From positions 1 through 23,354 of the forward strand of contig JAVVSB010000032.1 in NCBI GenBank assembly GCA_036654415.1: a stretch of 23,354 nt of DNA. Direction: 5' to 3'. The DNA comes from Mucinivorans sp036654415 (GTDB lineage: Bacteria > Bacteroidota > Bacteroidia > Bacteroidales > Rikenellaceae). A model generated the notes under the pieces. It was not told where the DNA came from. It worked only from the letters and a program-made list of their open reading frames with translations, and did no database searches. A program made the position numbers and the translations under genes. Below, in pieces: positions 1 through 9,276 of this stretch (position 1 is its first letter; each line of letters begins with the position of its first letter).

Positions 1-647
1 AGGGAGAATATATTATGTATTTGAACAACGATACAATTATTCAAACTCCATTTCTTGAATCTCTTGTAAGACGAATGCAAATAGATGGTAAAGTTGGTGC
101 AGTGTCACCCAAGATAAAATATTATTCCAATCCACATATCATTCAGTATGCTGGTTATAGCCCGATGAGTAAAATTACAATGCGTAATAACTTAGTGGGT
201 ACGAATCAAACAGACAATGGACAATACGACACGGCACATCGTGTCCCATTTATCCACGGTGCGTGCGTGCTCACCTCTCGCGCTGTGTTGGAAGATGTTG
301 GTACAATGACTGAACTGTATTTCTTGTTCTACGAAGAGTTGGATTGGAGTGTCGCCTTAAGCAATAAAGGTTACGAACTTTGGTATGAACCAGACTCGAC
401 AGTGTATCACAAAGAGAGTATGACAATCCAACGAACAACGTCATGTCGGACTTATTATCTGGCTCGTAGCCGTATGATTTTCACCCGCAGAAGAAGTAGT
501 TCAAAAATCTTAGCCATCGCCTATCAATTAGTAATGTCATTCCCCGCCCATATCATAAAATACATATTGCACAGGCAATGGGATATGGCGTTGGCACTAA
601 GTCGTGGAATATTAGCTGGACTCCATGCACCAATCAATAAAAAGTAA
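1..647 (+). CDS. Glycosyltransferase family 2 (5'-truncated by window edge)
   Basis: This is the C-terminal part of a cytoplasmic GT2 glycosyltransferase that would add a sugar to a lipid-linked glycan. The reading frame is open to the left edge, and the codons before the first ATG (base 15) read GEYI, matching the strand that precedes the YLNND nucleotide-sugar motif in this family. The true start therefore lies outside the window. Visible motifs are LNND (metal/UDP-sugar binding), GAVSPKI, the acceptor-side segment PFIHGACVLTSRA, and FLFYEELDW with the acidic pair at the position of the catalytic base. The downstream GYELWYEPDSTVYH segment is typical of rhamnosyltransferase-like GT2 enzymes. 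The stop codon overlaps the start of the flippase gene by one base (taATG), so the two are translationally coupled. The donor sugar cannot be told from the sequence. Confidence 0.9.
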   Translation, partial: GEYIMYLNNDTIIQTPFLESLVRRMQIDGKVGAVSPKIKYYSNPHIIQYAGYSPMSKITMRNNLVGTNQTDNGQYDTAHRVPFIHGACVLTSRAVLEDVGTMTELYFLFYEELDWSVALSNKGYELWYEPDSTVYHKESMTIQRTTSCRTYYLARSRMIFTRRRSSSKILAIAYQLVMSFPAHIIKYILHRQWDMALALSRGILAGLHAPINKK

Positions 648-2074
648 TGTCACTCAAACAACAAACTACAAATAGCGTTTTCTGGAGTAGCATAGAACGT
701 TTTTCGGTTCAAGGCATTCAATATGTACTGAGTATTTTAATCGCTCGTCAACTGTTGCCTTCAGATTATGGTATGATTGCCATGATTGGAATTTTTATGA
801 CTATTGCTCAAACATTTGTCGACAGCGGTTTTGGTAACGCATTAATACAGAAAAATAACCGTACCGAAATCGATTATAGCACCGTTTTCTACTTCAATAT
901 TGTGGTTGCCCTGGTGGTTTATGCCTTGCTTTACTTTTGTTCACCATTAATCGCATCGTTCTTCGAGGAACCAAAACTGGATATGGTTACCAAAGCCATC
1001 GGATTGACTTTGATTATCAATTCATTCGGCATTGTTCAACAAACAAAGCTCACTATTGCGCTCGATTTCAAGAGGCAAGCCATTGCCTCACTTATAGCCG
1101 TTATTCTAAGCGGTGCGATTGGAGTTTGGATGGCGTACAACGATTATGGCGTGTGGACATTAGTATGGCAAGCACTGTTAAACAATGTTATACGTGTCAT
1201 TATATTGTGGTCCTTGATGATTTGGAGACCCATTGCTGCTTTTTCGACAGACTCTTTCCGCGGACTATTCGCCTTTGGTTCAAAACTACTAGCCTCGCAA
1301 CTACTACACACAATTTACACCAATTTATATACGCTGGTTATCGGAAAACAATTTGCAGCCACCGAATTAGGATTTTTTAATCGTGCTTCCACCTTGGCTC
1401 AATTCCCCTCATCCAATTTCACCAACGTAATCGTACGCGCGATATACCCAATTCAATGCAAAATACAAGACGATACGGAACAGCTCAACCGCACATTTTT
1501 GGTATATTTACGAATGGCATGCTACATTATTTTTCCAATAATGATAGCACTGTGTATGATGGCACATCCGTTGATTGAACTGCTACTAACCGAAAAATGG
1601 CTACCAGCGGTTCCATTTTTTCAAATTCTTTGCATCGCCTATATGTGGGACCCAGTAATGAAAATTAACCACAATATGCTAAACGTAAAGGGGCGTTCTG
1701 ACTATTTTCTACGGGCTGAGTTTATCAAAAAAGCTACGGCCATTATCATTCTTGTGGCCACAATTCCATTTGGCATCACAGTAATGTGTTTGGGCTTAAT
1801 CGTCTATTCATTTGCCGATATGTTAATAATAATACACTTCACCCATCGATTGACACAAATAACACTCGTCCAACAAGCTAAAACACTAATGCCTATCATT
1901 TTACTATCGGTTACAATGGGCCTGGTGATATGGCTAGTGATGTTTATAAGCACAACTGCTCTATGGCAACTCATTTGGGGGAGTCTCGCCGCAATGATTT
2001 ACTATTTCTCAGTATCATATCTGCTTAAATTCAATGAACTAAACCAACTATTATCGATAATACGAAAAAAGTAA
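647..2074 (+). CDS. Wzx-type lipopolysaccharide/O-unit flippase (MOP superfamily)
   Basis: This 475-residue integral membrane protein very likely flips undecaprenyl-diphosphate-linked oligosaccharide across the inner membrane. About twelve to fourteen hydrophobic segments cover the whole length. The N-terminal segment, with ARQLLPSDYG at residues 33-42, is the hallmark of the polysaccharide biosynthesis (Wzx/WzxC) branch of the MOP exporters, and length is normal for the family. Its start overlaps the upstream GT2 stop by one base. It is the only flippase candidate in the window, so it probably serves the glycan made by the neighbouring operons, although the locus continues to the left and may hold another. 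It converges with the acyltransferase gene, with only 65 bases between the two stops and no clear terminator there. Confidence 0.9.
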   Translation: MSLKQQTTNSVFWSSIERFSVQGIQYVLSILIARQLLPSDYGMIAMIGIFMTIAQTFVDSGFGNALIQKNNRTEIDYSTVFYFNIVVALVVYALLYFCSPLIASFFEEPKLDMVTKAIGLTLIINSFGIVQQTKLTIALDFKRQAIASLIAVILSGAIGVWMAYNDYGVWTLVWQALLNNVIRVIILWSLMIWRPIAAFSTDSFRGLFAFGSKLLASQLLHTIYTNLYTLVIGKQFAATELGFFNRASTLAQFPSSNFTNVIVRAIYPIQCKIQDDTEQLNRTFLVYLRMACYIIFPIMIALCMMAHPLIELLLTEKWLPAVPFFQILCIAYMWDPVMKINHNMLNVKGRSDYFLRAEFIKKATAIIILVATIPFGITVMCLGLIVYSFADMLIIIHFTHRLTQITLVQQAKTLMPIILLSVTMGLVIWLVMFISTTALWQLIWGSLAAMIYYFSVSYLLKFNELNQLLSIIRKK

Positions 2075-2139
2075 ACGTTTAACACACCTCTCTTATGCAT
2101 AATAACATAGGATATGGTTCCGTGGTCATTTGAACAATT

Positions 2140-3141
2140 TTAATGAGTTTTACCAAGAAAAATCAAACGTGTAAATCTGTTCTTAGACAATATCTTATCG
2201 ACCACAATAGGTATAAATAACGCTATCAGCGCGGCCGAAATAAAAATAATCCACTGAGAGTCCACCCCAATCCAGGTCAGAATAATGCGTCCACCCGAAG
2301 TACCAAAACCATGAAAAAGATAGATACTATAGGCATACGTACCCAAAAAGGCAAAGGCACGGTTATTAAAATTATGACTAAGAGCGAGAATCAACGTAGG
2401 AGCAAGCCACAACGGGAGAAGGCACTGGTAAAGTTCTTTTAGATACTGGGGATAGAACCATCTCGCCTGCAAAACGACCAATCCAATAATGGCAAGAACC
2501 ACAAATACCGCTCGACATCGATACAATTTATCACCATAACGCTGCACCCCAATACCGATGATAAAATACGGTAAAAGATTCATCGCCCCCTCAAAACTAA
2601 ATAAGTTTGAGCTATGCCCTGCCACCAAGGTAATCTGGACTACATATAAGGCGCACGCTCCACAGAAAACCGAAAGCCACCACAAAACATTCTGCATTAA
2701 ACGACACTTATCCACAAAAACAACAACTATAAATATCAAAAAAAGCGACTGTAGGTACCAAAAGATGGTATATGGGAAGATATAAATACGCCATATTCCA
2801 TCCAAAGAAGGTTTACCATTAGTGCCTGGTACAAAATACTGCACCAAGAAATAGATGGTGGCAACGGCTGCCATTGGCACCAACAGACGTTTTATTTTAG
2901 TATGAGTAAACCTTTTTATCGAAAATGTATCAACCTTTTTGAGAGCATAAGCCCAACCAGCAATGGCCGTAAAAAGTGGCATCTGAATATAATCTATCCA
3001 CAGATATAAGTAGCGCCACGGAGATGGAAAATCAATTTTCATACCCCCATCTGGCGCTGAACCAATGACATGCCCCACCACTACCAACAAAATAGCAAGA
3101 CCACGCAGGGTCTCAATAGTCATATTTTTACCTTTTACCAT
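2140..3141 (-). CDS. Acyltransferase family 3 membrane protein
   Basis: This 333-residue polytopic membrane protein belongs to the acyltransferase-3 (OafA/NodX-like) family, which transfers acetyl or similar groups onto glycans. The N-terminus has ETLRGLAILLVVVGHVIG. R13 and H24 match the conserved Arg and the His proposed as catalytic in the family, and about ten transmembrane segments follow. Two in-frame ATGs are possible, at 3141 and at 3123 (residue 7, MTIETLRG). Neither has a strong ribosome site; the second fits the family N-terminus better. It lies 127 bases downstream of the GT4 gene on the same strand with no recognisable TAnnTTTG promoter between, so it may be the last gene of the - strand EPS operon. 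The likely role is O-acetylation of the exopolysaccharide, which is inference from context. Confidence 0.88.
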   Translation of the reverse strand: MVKGKNMTIETLRGLAILLVVVGHVIGSAPDGGMKIDFPSPWRYLYLWIDYIQMPLFTAIAGWAYALKKVDTFSIKRFTHTKIKRLLVPMAAVATIYFLVQYFVPGTNGKPSLDGIWRIYIFPYTIFWYLQSLFLIFIVVVFVDKCRLMQNVLWWLSVFCGACALYVVQITLVAGHSSNLFSFEGAMNLLPYFIIGIGVQRYGDKLYRCRAVFVVLAIIGLVVLQARWFYPQYLKELYQCLLPLWLAPTLILALSHNFNNRAFAFLGTYAYSIYLFHGFGTSGGRIILTWIGVDSQWIIFISAALIALFIPIVVDKILSKNRFTRLIFLGKTH

Positions 3142-3268
3142 CTCGATTTATTGTGTTAGCAGCTTAACCCACTCTTTTGAGTTCAAAATCATAGGTTTTT
3201 AAACTCTTGCCAGCACATAAAAGTGTAGCAACCAATTCATTATATTATCCGTTTTAAATTAGCTATAT

Positions 3269-4456
3269 TCATTGCACTTGATTGATAACATCATATAATT
3301 TCGCAACACTATTTTGCCAAGTATGGGTATGGGCAAAAGCCACACGAGCACTCTTTTTCGGACCATCATCAACAGTGAGCAGTGCCTGCTCTATGGCCTG
3401 GCGATACTGCTCTACCCCTTGGCAAATCCAAGTGTAATCCCGAAAAAGAGTCATAGTGTCGGTGGCTGTGGCCACTACGGGTTTCCCTAGAGCCAAATAC
3501 TCGTCCACCTTGCGCGGATAGTTACCCACGGTAACCTCATTAAGCAACTGCGGATTGATGCAAACATCAAAAGAGGCAATATATTGAGCCATGGTCGAAA
3601 ACTCCTTGAGTCCCAAGAAATAGACATTTTTCAGATTGTGTAACTCATGGGCAGCACACTGCTCATCTTGCCCCCCCACCAAGACAAAAGAGTAACTGCT
3701 CATACTTTGAGCTAAAGTATACACCAAATCCAAATCCAACCTCTGGGTAGTAAGCATACCTGTGTAGCCTATTATTGGATGGGGAATAGAGGACATATCA
3801 GCGGGTAAGTCATAGTTCCTTTCGGGGTCGTAATTATCAAGACAAACACCCTGACCAATATCGACCGTGTGTGGATTATAAGGTTGTACAGCCAGAGCCA
3901 ACTGCTTGGAATTAGCCACCACTGCATCGCATTTCGCACACAGCAACGGCTCGATACGACAGGAGTGTCGAAGCCAGTAACCAGTCGATAAATTATCGCG
4001 TCGGTAATAAATAGCCAGCGCCGCATTAAGATACTCCTTAGCATAAAAGCTATGGTACATATCGTTATCAATAAACAAGATATAGTCACTAAAATGCAGC
4101 GAGTTCAATATTTTTTTGACAAAGGAGTACATCCTACGATTATTGTATCGATTGACAATATCGAACAGTAGTCCATCTGATAAAAAATTAGTAGGCAAAA
4201 TGGTAAACGGATAATCCAAAACCCAAAGGTTATTGCCCATTTGTCTTAAAGCTGGGACTACACCACGGACCACCTTACTGCGCTGCACATCGTCAGCAGC
4301 TGCTGCATTACTTTGAGACAGCATGCTCCTTGGGGAGTTGACATAGAGTACTCGATTGTGTTTGGCCACCTCAAGGGCTATATCACGAGCGTTGGAACCG
4401 AAGGTCATATCCCACGATTGCAAACCAGTAAATACAAAATCTGCTCCCTGCATCAT
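3269..4456 (-). CDS. GT4-like (GT-B fold) glycosyltransferase
   Basis: This 395-residue soluble glycosyltransferase of GT-B type has the N-terminal pattern of group-1 enzymes: TGLQSWDMTFGSNARDIA, then HNRVLYVNSP at residues 33-42. ANSKQLA (181-187) and IGYTGML (229-235) mark the interdomain region. The C-terminal donor-binding part has VYFLGLKEFS and PRKVDEYLALGKPVVAT (314-330), with E319 at the usual EX7E-like position. Other candidates were considered, but this signature is characteristic of GT4 and related families. A second ATG directly follows the first, so the start may be 4453. It begins four bases after the stop of the GT2 gene upstream in the operon. It probably adds an internal sugar of the repeat unit; the specificity is not deducible. 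Confidence 0.88.
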   Translation of the reverse strand: MMQGADFVFTGLQSWDMTFGSNARDIALEVAKHNRVLYVNSPRSMLSQSNAAAADDVQRSKVVRGVVPALRQMGNNLWVLDYPFTILPTNFLSDGLLFDIVNRYNNRRMYSFVKKILNSLHFSDYILFIDNDMYHSFYAKEYLNAALAIYYRRDNLSTGYWLRHSCRIEPLLCAKCDAVVANSKQLALAVQPYNPHTVDIGQGVCLDNYDPERNYDLPADMSSIPHPIIGYTGMLTTQRLDLDLVYTLAQSMSSYSFVLVGGQDEQCAAHELHNLKNVYFLGLKEFSTMAQYIASFDVCINPQLLNEVTVGNYPRKVDEYLALGKPVVATATDTMTLFRDYTWICQGVEQYRQAIEQALLTVDDGPKKSARVAFAHTHTWQNSVAKLYDVINQVQ

Positions 4457-4460
4457 AATA

Positions 4461-5633
4461 TTATTTTTTTTGTGGCACCAATTTGCGCCTAATGGAGTTA
4501 AATACGGTCAAGAGAAAAAGTATCGGTGCACCACGCAAAGCCTTGACAAAACGTGCATCAATCAGGTAATCGGGAAGAGCTATACTAAAGGCAACTATTA
4601 AAGTAAGCAACAACATCCACCACTTGATGGACAAAGCCCACGAGAGAAACAACATTCCAAAGGCAATAATAAGTAACGTGCCCATAAGAATCATACGCGA
4701 GGGCATAAGCCACTGAAACATCTTGTCACAAAGGTCATAATTACGTTGGGCTATAGAGCCAAACAACTTACCCAAAATCACAAAAAAGCCCAGTTTACTA
4801 CTGGTCTGCCAAGTGCTACGCTCCTTGTAGAACTCATCGGCACGCGAAATTTTCTCTCCATAAACGTGCACATCGTTGAGATATTCGATAAAAACAGACT
4901 GCTCAAGAAGCTTAGTTTCCAACTGTTTTTCAAAGTCGGTATTGGTTAGACCCTCGATATTGGATTTGAGCCACTCCACCTTAAAGGCCATACCAGAGCC
5001 AATCAGAGCCGATGAAAAGCCAAAATTAACGTGGCCTCGGCGAAATATAGAGTTGTTTATCTCTTCGCTCACGGCTCCAAAAAGAGCAATGTCGGACTCC
5101 AACTTTCGAGAAGTACGATGAGTCTGTATCACCATGCCACCCTGGTAATAAGCATCATTAATGGCATTTAAGAAACCTTGGTCCACCTCACTATCGGCAT
5201 TCATTATCACCACCACATCGTACTGCGTAGCATCAATACAAGACATGGCATAACGGATGGCCTCAGCCTTATTATAATACTGAGCATCAGCCATAAATAA
5301 CTCTATGGGCAACTCCGAAAGAGAGGCATTAACCTCCTCATGATTCTCATTAGAGACTACCATAACACGGTAAAAAGGATACTGTTGTTCAAGAAATGAT
5401 TTGACCGACTCAACCACTCTAAACTCCTTATTATCAACATAAAAAAGTACTGCATAACGATATTTTTTGACGGCCATGGGGTAAGACATACGCTTGCGAA
5501 TATTAGCTCCCAAAGCAAATACAAAAAGATAACCCACCGCTACGACATAGAGTGTAAACAATAGGTTATCGACCACAACCAAGGTTGAGTATAACGCACC
5601 TGATGCATTCAAACCAAAAAAATAGCTCTCCAT
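4461..5633 (-). CDS. Membrane-bound GT2 glycosyltransferase, divergent motifs
   Basis: This 390-residue protein has an N-terminal membrane segment (about residues 18-42), a GT2 catalytic domain and two C-terminal membrane segments (about 313-333 and 336-356), the layout of cellulose-synthase-like and related membrane GT2 enzymes. NADSEVD (145-151) is the DxD-type metal/UDP site, SGMAF (213-217) matches the acceptor-side strand, and TDFEKQLE (232-239) lies where the catalytic acidic pair is expected. The usual QxxRW motif is changed to ERSTW (271-275), and the early NDP-binding segment reads FYVDNKE rather than the common PAYNE. It is probably a transferase with altered acceptor handling, but it still looks catalytically plausible. 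One base separates it from the polymerase gene upstream and four from the GT4 gene downstream, so it is tightly packed within the operon. Confidence 0.85.
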   Translation of the reverse strand: MESYFFGLNASGALYSTLVVVDNLLFTLYVVAVGYLFVFALGANIRKRMSYPMAVKKYRYAVLFYVDNKEFRVVESVKSFLEQQYPFYRVMVVSNENHEEVNASLSELPIELFMADAQYYNKAEAIRYAMSCIDATQYDVVVIMNADSEVDQGFLNAINDAYYQGGMVIQTHRTSRKLESDIALFGAVSEEINNSIFRRGHVNFGFSSALIGSGMAFKVEWLKSNIEGLTNTDFEKQLETKLLEQSVFIEYLNDVHVYGEKISRADEFYKERSTWQTSSKLGFFVILGKLFGSIAQRNYDLCDKMFQWLMPSRMILMGTLLIIAFGMLFLSWALSIKWWMLLLTLIVAFSIALPDYLIDARFVKALRGAPILFLLTVFNSIRRKLVPQKK

Positions 5634-5634
5634 A

Positions 5635-7104
5635 TCACTTGTTGATTAATCTTGTGCCCCAAGGTAACGTATCACCCGTAATTTGCCTATCAAAATATGG
5701 CCCCATAAAGACCAAAGCCATACTCATATAAACAATAATGGCCACTGGAAATTGTCCCAAAACCTGATTCCCATATGAGGAGGCCAGAATACCAAAAACC
5801 CCACAATGCAAGGCCGTTAACATGCCTCGCAAACGGTAGTCTCTGATTCTAAATAATATAATCCACGAACCATAGATGATAATATAGGCCAGCATAAACA
5901 AGTGTAGACAGAGCCCCACAATGCCAGTCTCGACCCATATTTTTACATACCAAGAGTCAGTGGGTATGGAGGTGGTGTAACGCATTGAGAGATGTTGAGT
6001 ATCAACACCACTAAGCCCGACACCCTCACCAAAGGGTTTGTCGGAAAGGTAGGCCGCAAAAAGTTTTTGATTTTCCTTACGCACTATAAGTGAAGGTTCA
6101 TTAGGGTCAAAGGCGGTACGCATACGGCGTATCAAATAATTACTCTGCCCAATGGTGGTCATGGCCAAAAACAGATACCCAACCACCAAAATTCCAGCCG
6201 TAGGAATCATCAGTTTAAGTCGTTTGGAGAGTATAGTAAACAAACAAAGACCAGCCATGGGAACAGCCAATGCACCACGTGTACCAGAGATTAACAGACC
6301 ATACAACGAGACCAAAGCCACAATAATAAAATAGATACGCTTCCACCGAAGGTGTGTGTAGAGAGAGAGGATACCAAAAACCACCATGGCATGCCCCATG
6401 ACGGCTCCAAAAATGCCAGCACTGACGTAGATGGAGAAGTAGCGTGTCCCAGTGGCCAGCAGATGAGTATTGGCCAAGCCCTCATTCAAATCCCTTTGTT
6501 CAGCGGCATCAAAACCGATATACTTTTGCATCAAAGCCTTAGCAACACTAAGTAGGACCAATACCGAGAGTAGCATGACGATGGTATTCAAATTATGGTA
6601 GTTTTTAAATACTACAAATGTAAGCAAAACCACCGCAAGCATATATGCCGTCAACCCACGATTGAGTAGCCACACATTGGTCATGGCTGTGGGGTTAAAT
6701 AGTTCAAAAAGGCAATATATAAACCACAAAGAGGCCACAAAAACCAAGCCATTGAGTAGCGAAGCTTGATTTTGAACTCCAAAACCAGTTGAACCAAAGG
6801 CGGCATTGAGTGCAAAAGCAACAAAAACCAAAGCCATAATCACATCCACTATCACACTAAGTCCCGAGAGACCGCTATATCGCATTATTGCGATAATAAA
6901 ATAATTAAAAATAAAGAGCAGTATGAAGCCATAAAATGGATTCTGAATCACCTTAAATAGTAATAAAACAACCAACGGAACCACTGCAATCGCCAATCCC
7001 TGAACAAAGCCAAAATAGGCTGTGACAAAAGAGATGACAACAACCACTGCAGCTATCACAAATGGGTAGAGCTTGGTGGTGGAGATATGCTTACGGTTTT
7101 CCAT
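5635..7104 (-). CDS. Wzy-like polysaccharide polymerase / O-antigen ligase family protein
   Basis: This 489-residue polytopic membrane protein has about twelve hydrophobic segments and one large periplasmic loop (about residues 318-390), the architecture of Wzy polymerases and WaaL ligases. SGTRGA (273-278) is the typical cytoplasmic-side motif before the next helix. The loop carries PFGEGVGLSG (357-366), and then PTDSWYVKIWVETG (381-394) precedes the returning helix. In many relatives the corresponding position has His-Asn (PxHN); here D383-S384 is found, a variant that I associate with EPS polymerases rather than lipid A ligases, though this is inference. It lies between the chain-length gene (13 bases upstream) and the GT2 gene (1 base downstream), which favours a polymerase role. 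Confidence 0.85.
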   Translation of the reverse strand: MENRKHISTTKLYPFVIAAVVVVISFVTAYFGFVQGLAIAVVPLVVLLLFKVIQNPFYGFILLFIFNYFIIAIMRYSGLSGLSVIVDVIMALVFVAFALNAAFGSTGFGVQNQASLLNGLVFVASLWFIYCLFELFNPTAMTNVWLLNRGLTAYMLAVVLLTFVVFKNYHNLNTIVMLLSVLVLLSVAKALMQKYIGFDAAEQRDLNEGLANTHLLATGTRYFSIYVSAGIFGAVMGHAMVVFGILSLYTHLRWKRIYFIIVALVSLYGLLISGTRGALAVPMAGLCLFTILSKRLKLMIPTAGILVVGYLFLAMTTIGQSNYLIRRMRTAFDPNEPSLIVRKENQKLFAAYLSDKPFGEGVGLSGVDTQHLSMRYTTSIPTDSWYVKIWVETGIVGLCLHLFMLAYIIIYGSWIILFRIRDYRLRGMLTALHCGVFGILASSYGNQVLGQFPVAIIVYMSMALVFMGPYFDRQITGDTLPWGTRLINK

Positions 7105-7117
7105 AGCCTTTTGCTAT

Positions 7118-9271
7118 CTATTTTTGGGCCGTGATACCAAAATTAAAAAATCGGTAACTTAAGTTATGTAACCTATTGTATGGTGGCAACTGACCCGTAA
7201 ATTGTTCGACAGCCTCGCGAGAGGCTTTATTGAGGTAAAGCAACAACACCTGGTCACCCAAAATTTTACACAGGTGGTCATAAATGGGCATATCGCTCGA
7301 CTTCCAAGCACGACGAGCATTCAAAATTAACAGATTAACCGTAGCCTGGCGCAGCAATATCTCAGGCACACTATTAGTACGAAGAGCCCTATATTCCGCG
7401 ATAATAATATCAGGATGGGACTCTTGCTGTTTGGGGCTCAAAAAGCTATACACCGAAGTGGTTTGCCTAAAAGCTTTGGTATCGGCCTGGAACTCCTTGT
7501 GATAGGACACCAAGGCCACAGTAAAACCTCGCTCGGTCCAATACTGTTCCAACTGCTCGCCAATAAAAGACTTACCCTCATCTGGTTCAATGGAAAGTAG
7601 ATTGATAATTGTAGGCTCTTGTGCATGGATATAACCGCTCAGAATATTGGCCATATAAGAGGTTGAAATTCGCCTAATCTGTTCGGAAAAGCGGCGATAT
7701 TTTAACTGTTTATCGGTGGGGAAAGCGCCTGAAATTTTGCCCGTAGTGAGCCGCTCACCATGCTGTTTATCGCGAAGAGTACGGTCCAATAAATCCAATA
7801 AGAGATAGAAACCACTAATAAAAATTAGAGCTGCAAAAAAAACCACAATAACATAAACCTCTCGCTTACGAGGCACATTCAAAAGCGGGTATTCGGGAGG
7901 TGTCACCACTTGTAAGGTACCAGCATCCAAGAGTATATTTTTATGTTTTAATTTAGCTAGCCCCAAATGGTGTAATAGGGTCAGATATGACTCCTCGGCC
8001 ACCCTCACCGTGCGGTCTTTACGTCCCAGATTAGGGCCAACTGGCGAAAAAATAGAGTATTGCTTGTCAATGTCAGCCTTGCGACGGCCCATAACCTCTA
8101 ACTCTGATTTGCTCTTCTCAAAATCCAACATTGCATCCAACCACTGCTGCACCATATCCGATATGACAACCCCTTCTTTGGAAAAGCGATAATCCTCTAT
8201 GGTGTCCGAGATGATTTTAATCCGAGACTCAGCCTCCGCCAAGGCTTGTTTGTAGTCAGTCAAGTTATTTTGTGCCAAAGAGTCGGAACCAAAAATCTCG
8301 ATTTCAGCTATTTTACCGTTGAGCCGCGACACATCCTCCAGAGAACTCAAGAACAATTCGTTTTCACGAATTAACTTGGTACGTGTCTCCATCTGATGCT
8401 CTACCTCTTTAATTAAAGCCAAGGAACCACTATTGCGGCGCAACACCCCCTCGTAACGCTCCTCAAAACCATTATTCATGGCAGCAAGGTGTTTGGTCTG
8501 CTCTTCGTAATTGATAATATTATTGTCGATATTAAAGGTCACCAGTTCCTCTTCAGCTTGATTCAGCTTTTCGGCAGCAATGGCCAACTGGCCCTCGAAA
8601 TGTTTAATCACATCTGACGAAGTATTAAGTAGCAACCCCTCGTAACGGGTAACCAACTCTCGATTGAGCAGCATTAATGTGTTATCTGCAATACCAGGGT
8701 CATCAGCCTCGTAAGATATCTCTATCATGTCGCTATTACCCTTGCGAGCAACCTTTATTTTACTAAGCGCAGCATAACTATAGTGTGGATGCGACCAACT
8801 AAACATGGCATAAATGCTATTATTTTTATCCTCGGTGCGATATTTTGTCAGATTCTCAACCGTCTTCTCAAAGGAATTCTTATCCACCAAAGCCATCACC
8901 TCTGGAGACATTTTTTTGACCAAATTCCTATAGTGAGCAGCCGTAATATAGTGGTTATCCTTCTCAGCATCACCATACATAAGGCCTTGAGCTATAAGCC
9001 CTACAGAGACAGTCTCTAGAGTAGTTTTGGTTCTAACTAAATTGATGATATTGTCGTGAGCATTATTGGCCGTATTCCAATTTGTACTTCCACTCATATC
9101 ATCCAATGATGTTTTGGATGTGATACCAGTAAAAATAGTAGTGCTAACTATATAACGAGTAGGAAGAAAGCGTGTAAAGAAAATGGCTAAAACTACAGCA
9201 AAAGTAACACCGAAGAAGAGTTGGTATCGAATTCTATATATAAAACTCGATATGGCGGTAAAAATATCCAT
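7118..9271 (-). CDS. Wzz/Wzc-like EPS chain-length protein with degenerate tyrosine-kinase domain
   Basis: This 717-residue inner-membrane protein controls polysaccharide chain length and export. It has an N-terminal membrane segment (about 18-35), a long periplasmic part with Wzz and GNVR-like coiled-coil regions (about 220-445), a proline-containing region TPPEYPLLNVPRKRE before the second membrane segment (about 471-495), and a cytoplasmic P-loop domain (about 520-717). In BY-kinases this last domain autophosphorylates. Here the Walker A remnant SIEPDEGKSF keeps K567 and S568, but the A' region (TVALVSYHKE) and the Walker B region (DIIIAEYRAL, 621-630) have lost the expected aspartates. 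The C-terminus has only Y698 and Y706 instead of a tyrosine cluster. It is therefore probably a pseudokinase or a nucleotide-sensing scaffold. It starts six bases after the TolC-like stop. Confidence 0.88.
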   Translation of the reverse strand: MDIFTAISSFIYRIRYQLFFGVTFAVVLAIFFTRFLPTRYIVSTTIFTGITSKTSLDDMSGSTNWNTANNAHDNIINLVRTKTTLETVSVGLIAQGLMYGDAEKDNHYITAAHYRNLVKKMSPEVMALVDKNSFEKTVENLTKYRTEDKNNSIYAMFSWSHPHYSYAALSKIKVARKGNSDMIEISYEADDPGIADNTLMLLNRELVTRYEGLLLNTSSDVIKHFEGQLAIAAEKLNQAEEELVTFNIDNNIINYEEQTKHLAAMNNGFEERYEGVLRRNSGSLALIKEVEHQMETRTKLIRENELFLSSLEDVSRLNGKIAEIEIFGSDSLAQNNLTDYKQALAEAESRIKIISDTIEDYRFSKEGVVISDMVQQWLDAMLDFEKSKSELEVMGRRKADIDKQYSIFSPVGPNLGRKDRTVRVAEESYLTLLHHLGLAKLKHKNILLDAGTLQVVTPPEYPLLNVPRKREVYVIVVFFAALIFISGFYLLLDLLDRTLRDKQHGERLTTGKISGAFPTDKQLKYRRFSEQIRRISTSYMANILSGYIHAQEPTIINLLSIEPDEGKSFIGEQLEQYWTERGFTVALVSYHKEFQADTKAFRQTTSVYSFLSPKQQESHPDIIIAEYRALRTNSVPEILLRQATVNLLILNARRAWKSSDMPIYDHLCKILGDQVLLLYLNKASREAVEQFTGQLPPYNRLHNLSYRFFNFGITAQK

Positions 9272-9276
9272 AATAG

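Noticed and set aside
937..1380. A 147-codon frame overlapping the flippase gene
   Set aside because: It is in another frame of a well-supported Wzx protein and is unusually rich in Cys, His, Arg and Tyr, as shadow frames are.
2075..2139. Terminator between the convergent flippase and acyltransferase genes
   Set aside because: Only short palindromes such as TATGCATA are present, with no stem followed by a T run.
5635..7104. Assignment as lipid A O-antigen ligase (WaaL)
   Set aside because: The family fold does not separate ligase from polymerase. The position between chain-length and GT genes and the Asp-Ser variant in the periplasmic loop favour a polymerase, so no symbol was given.
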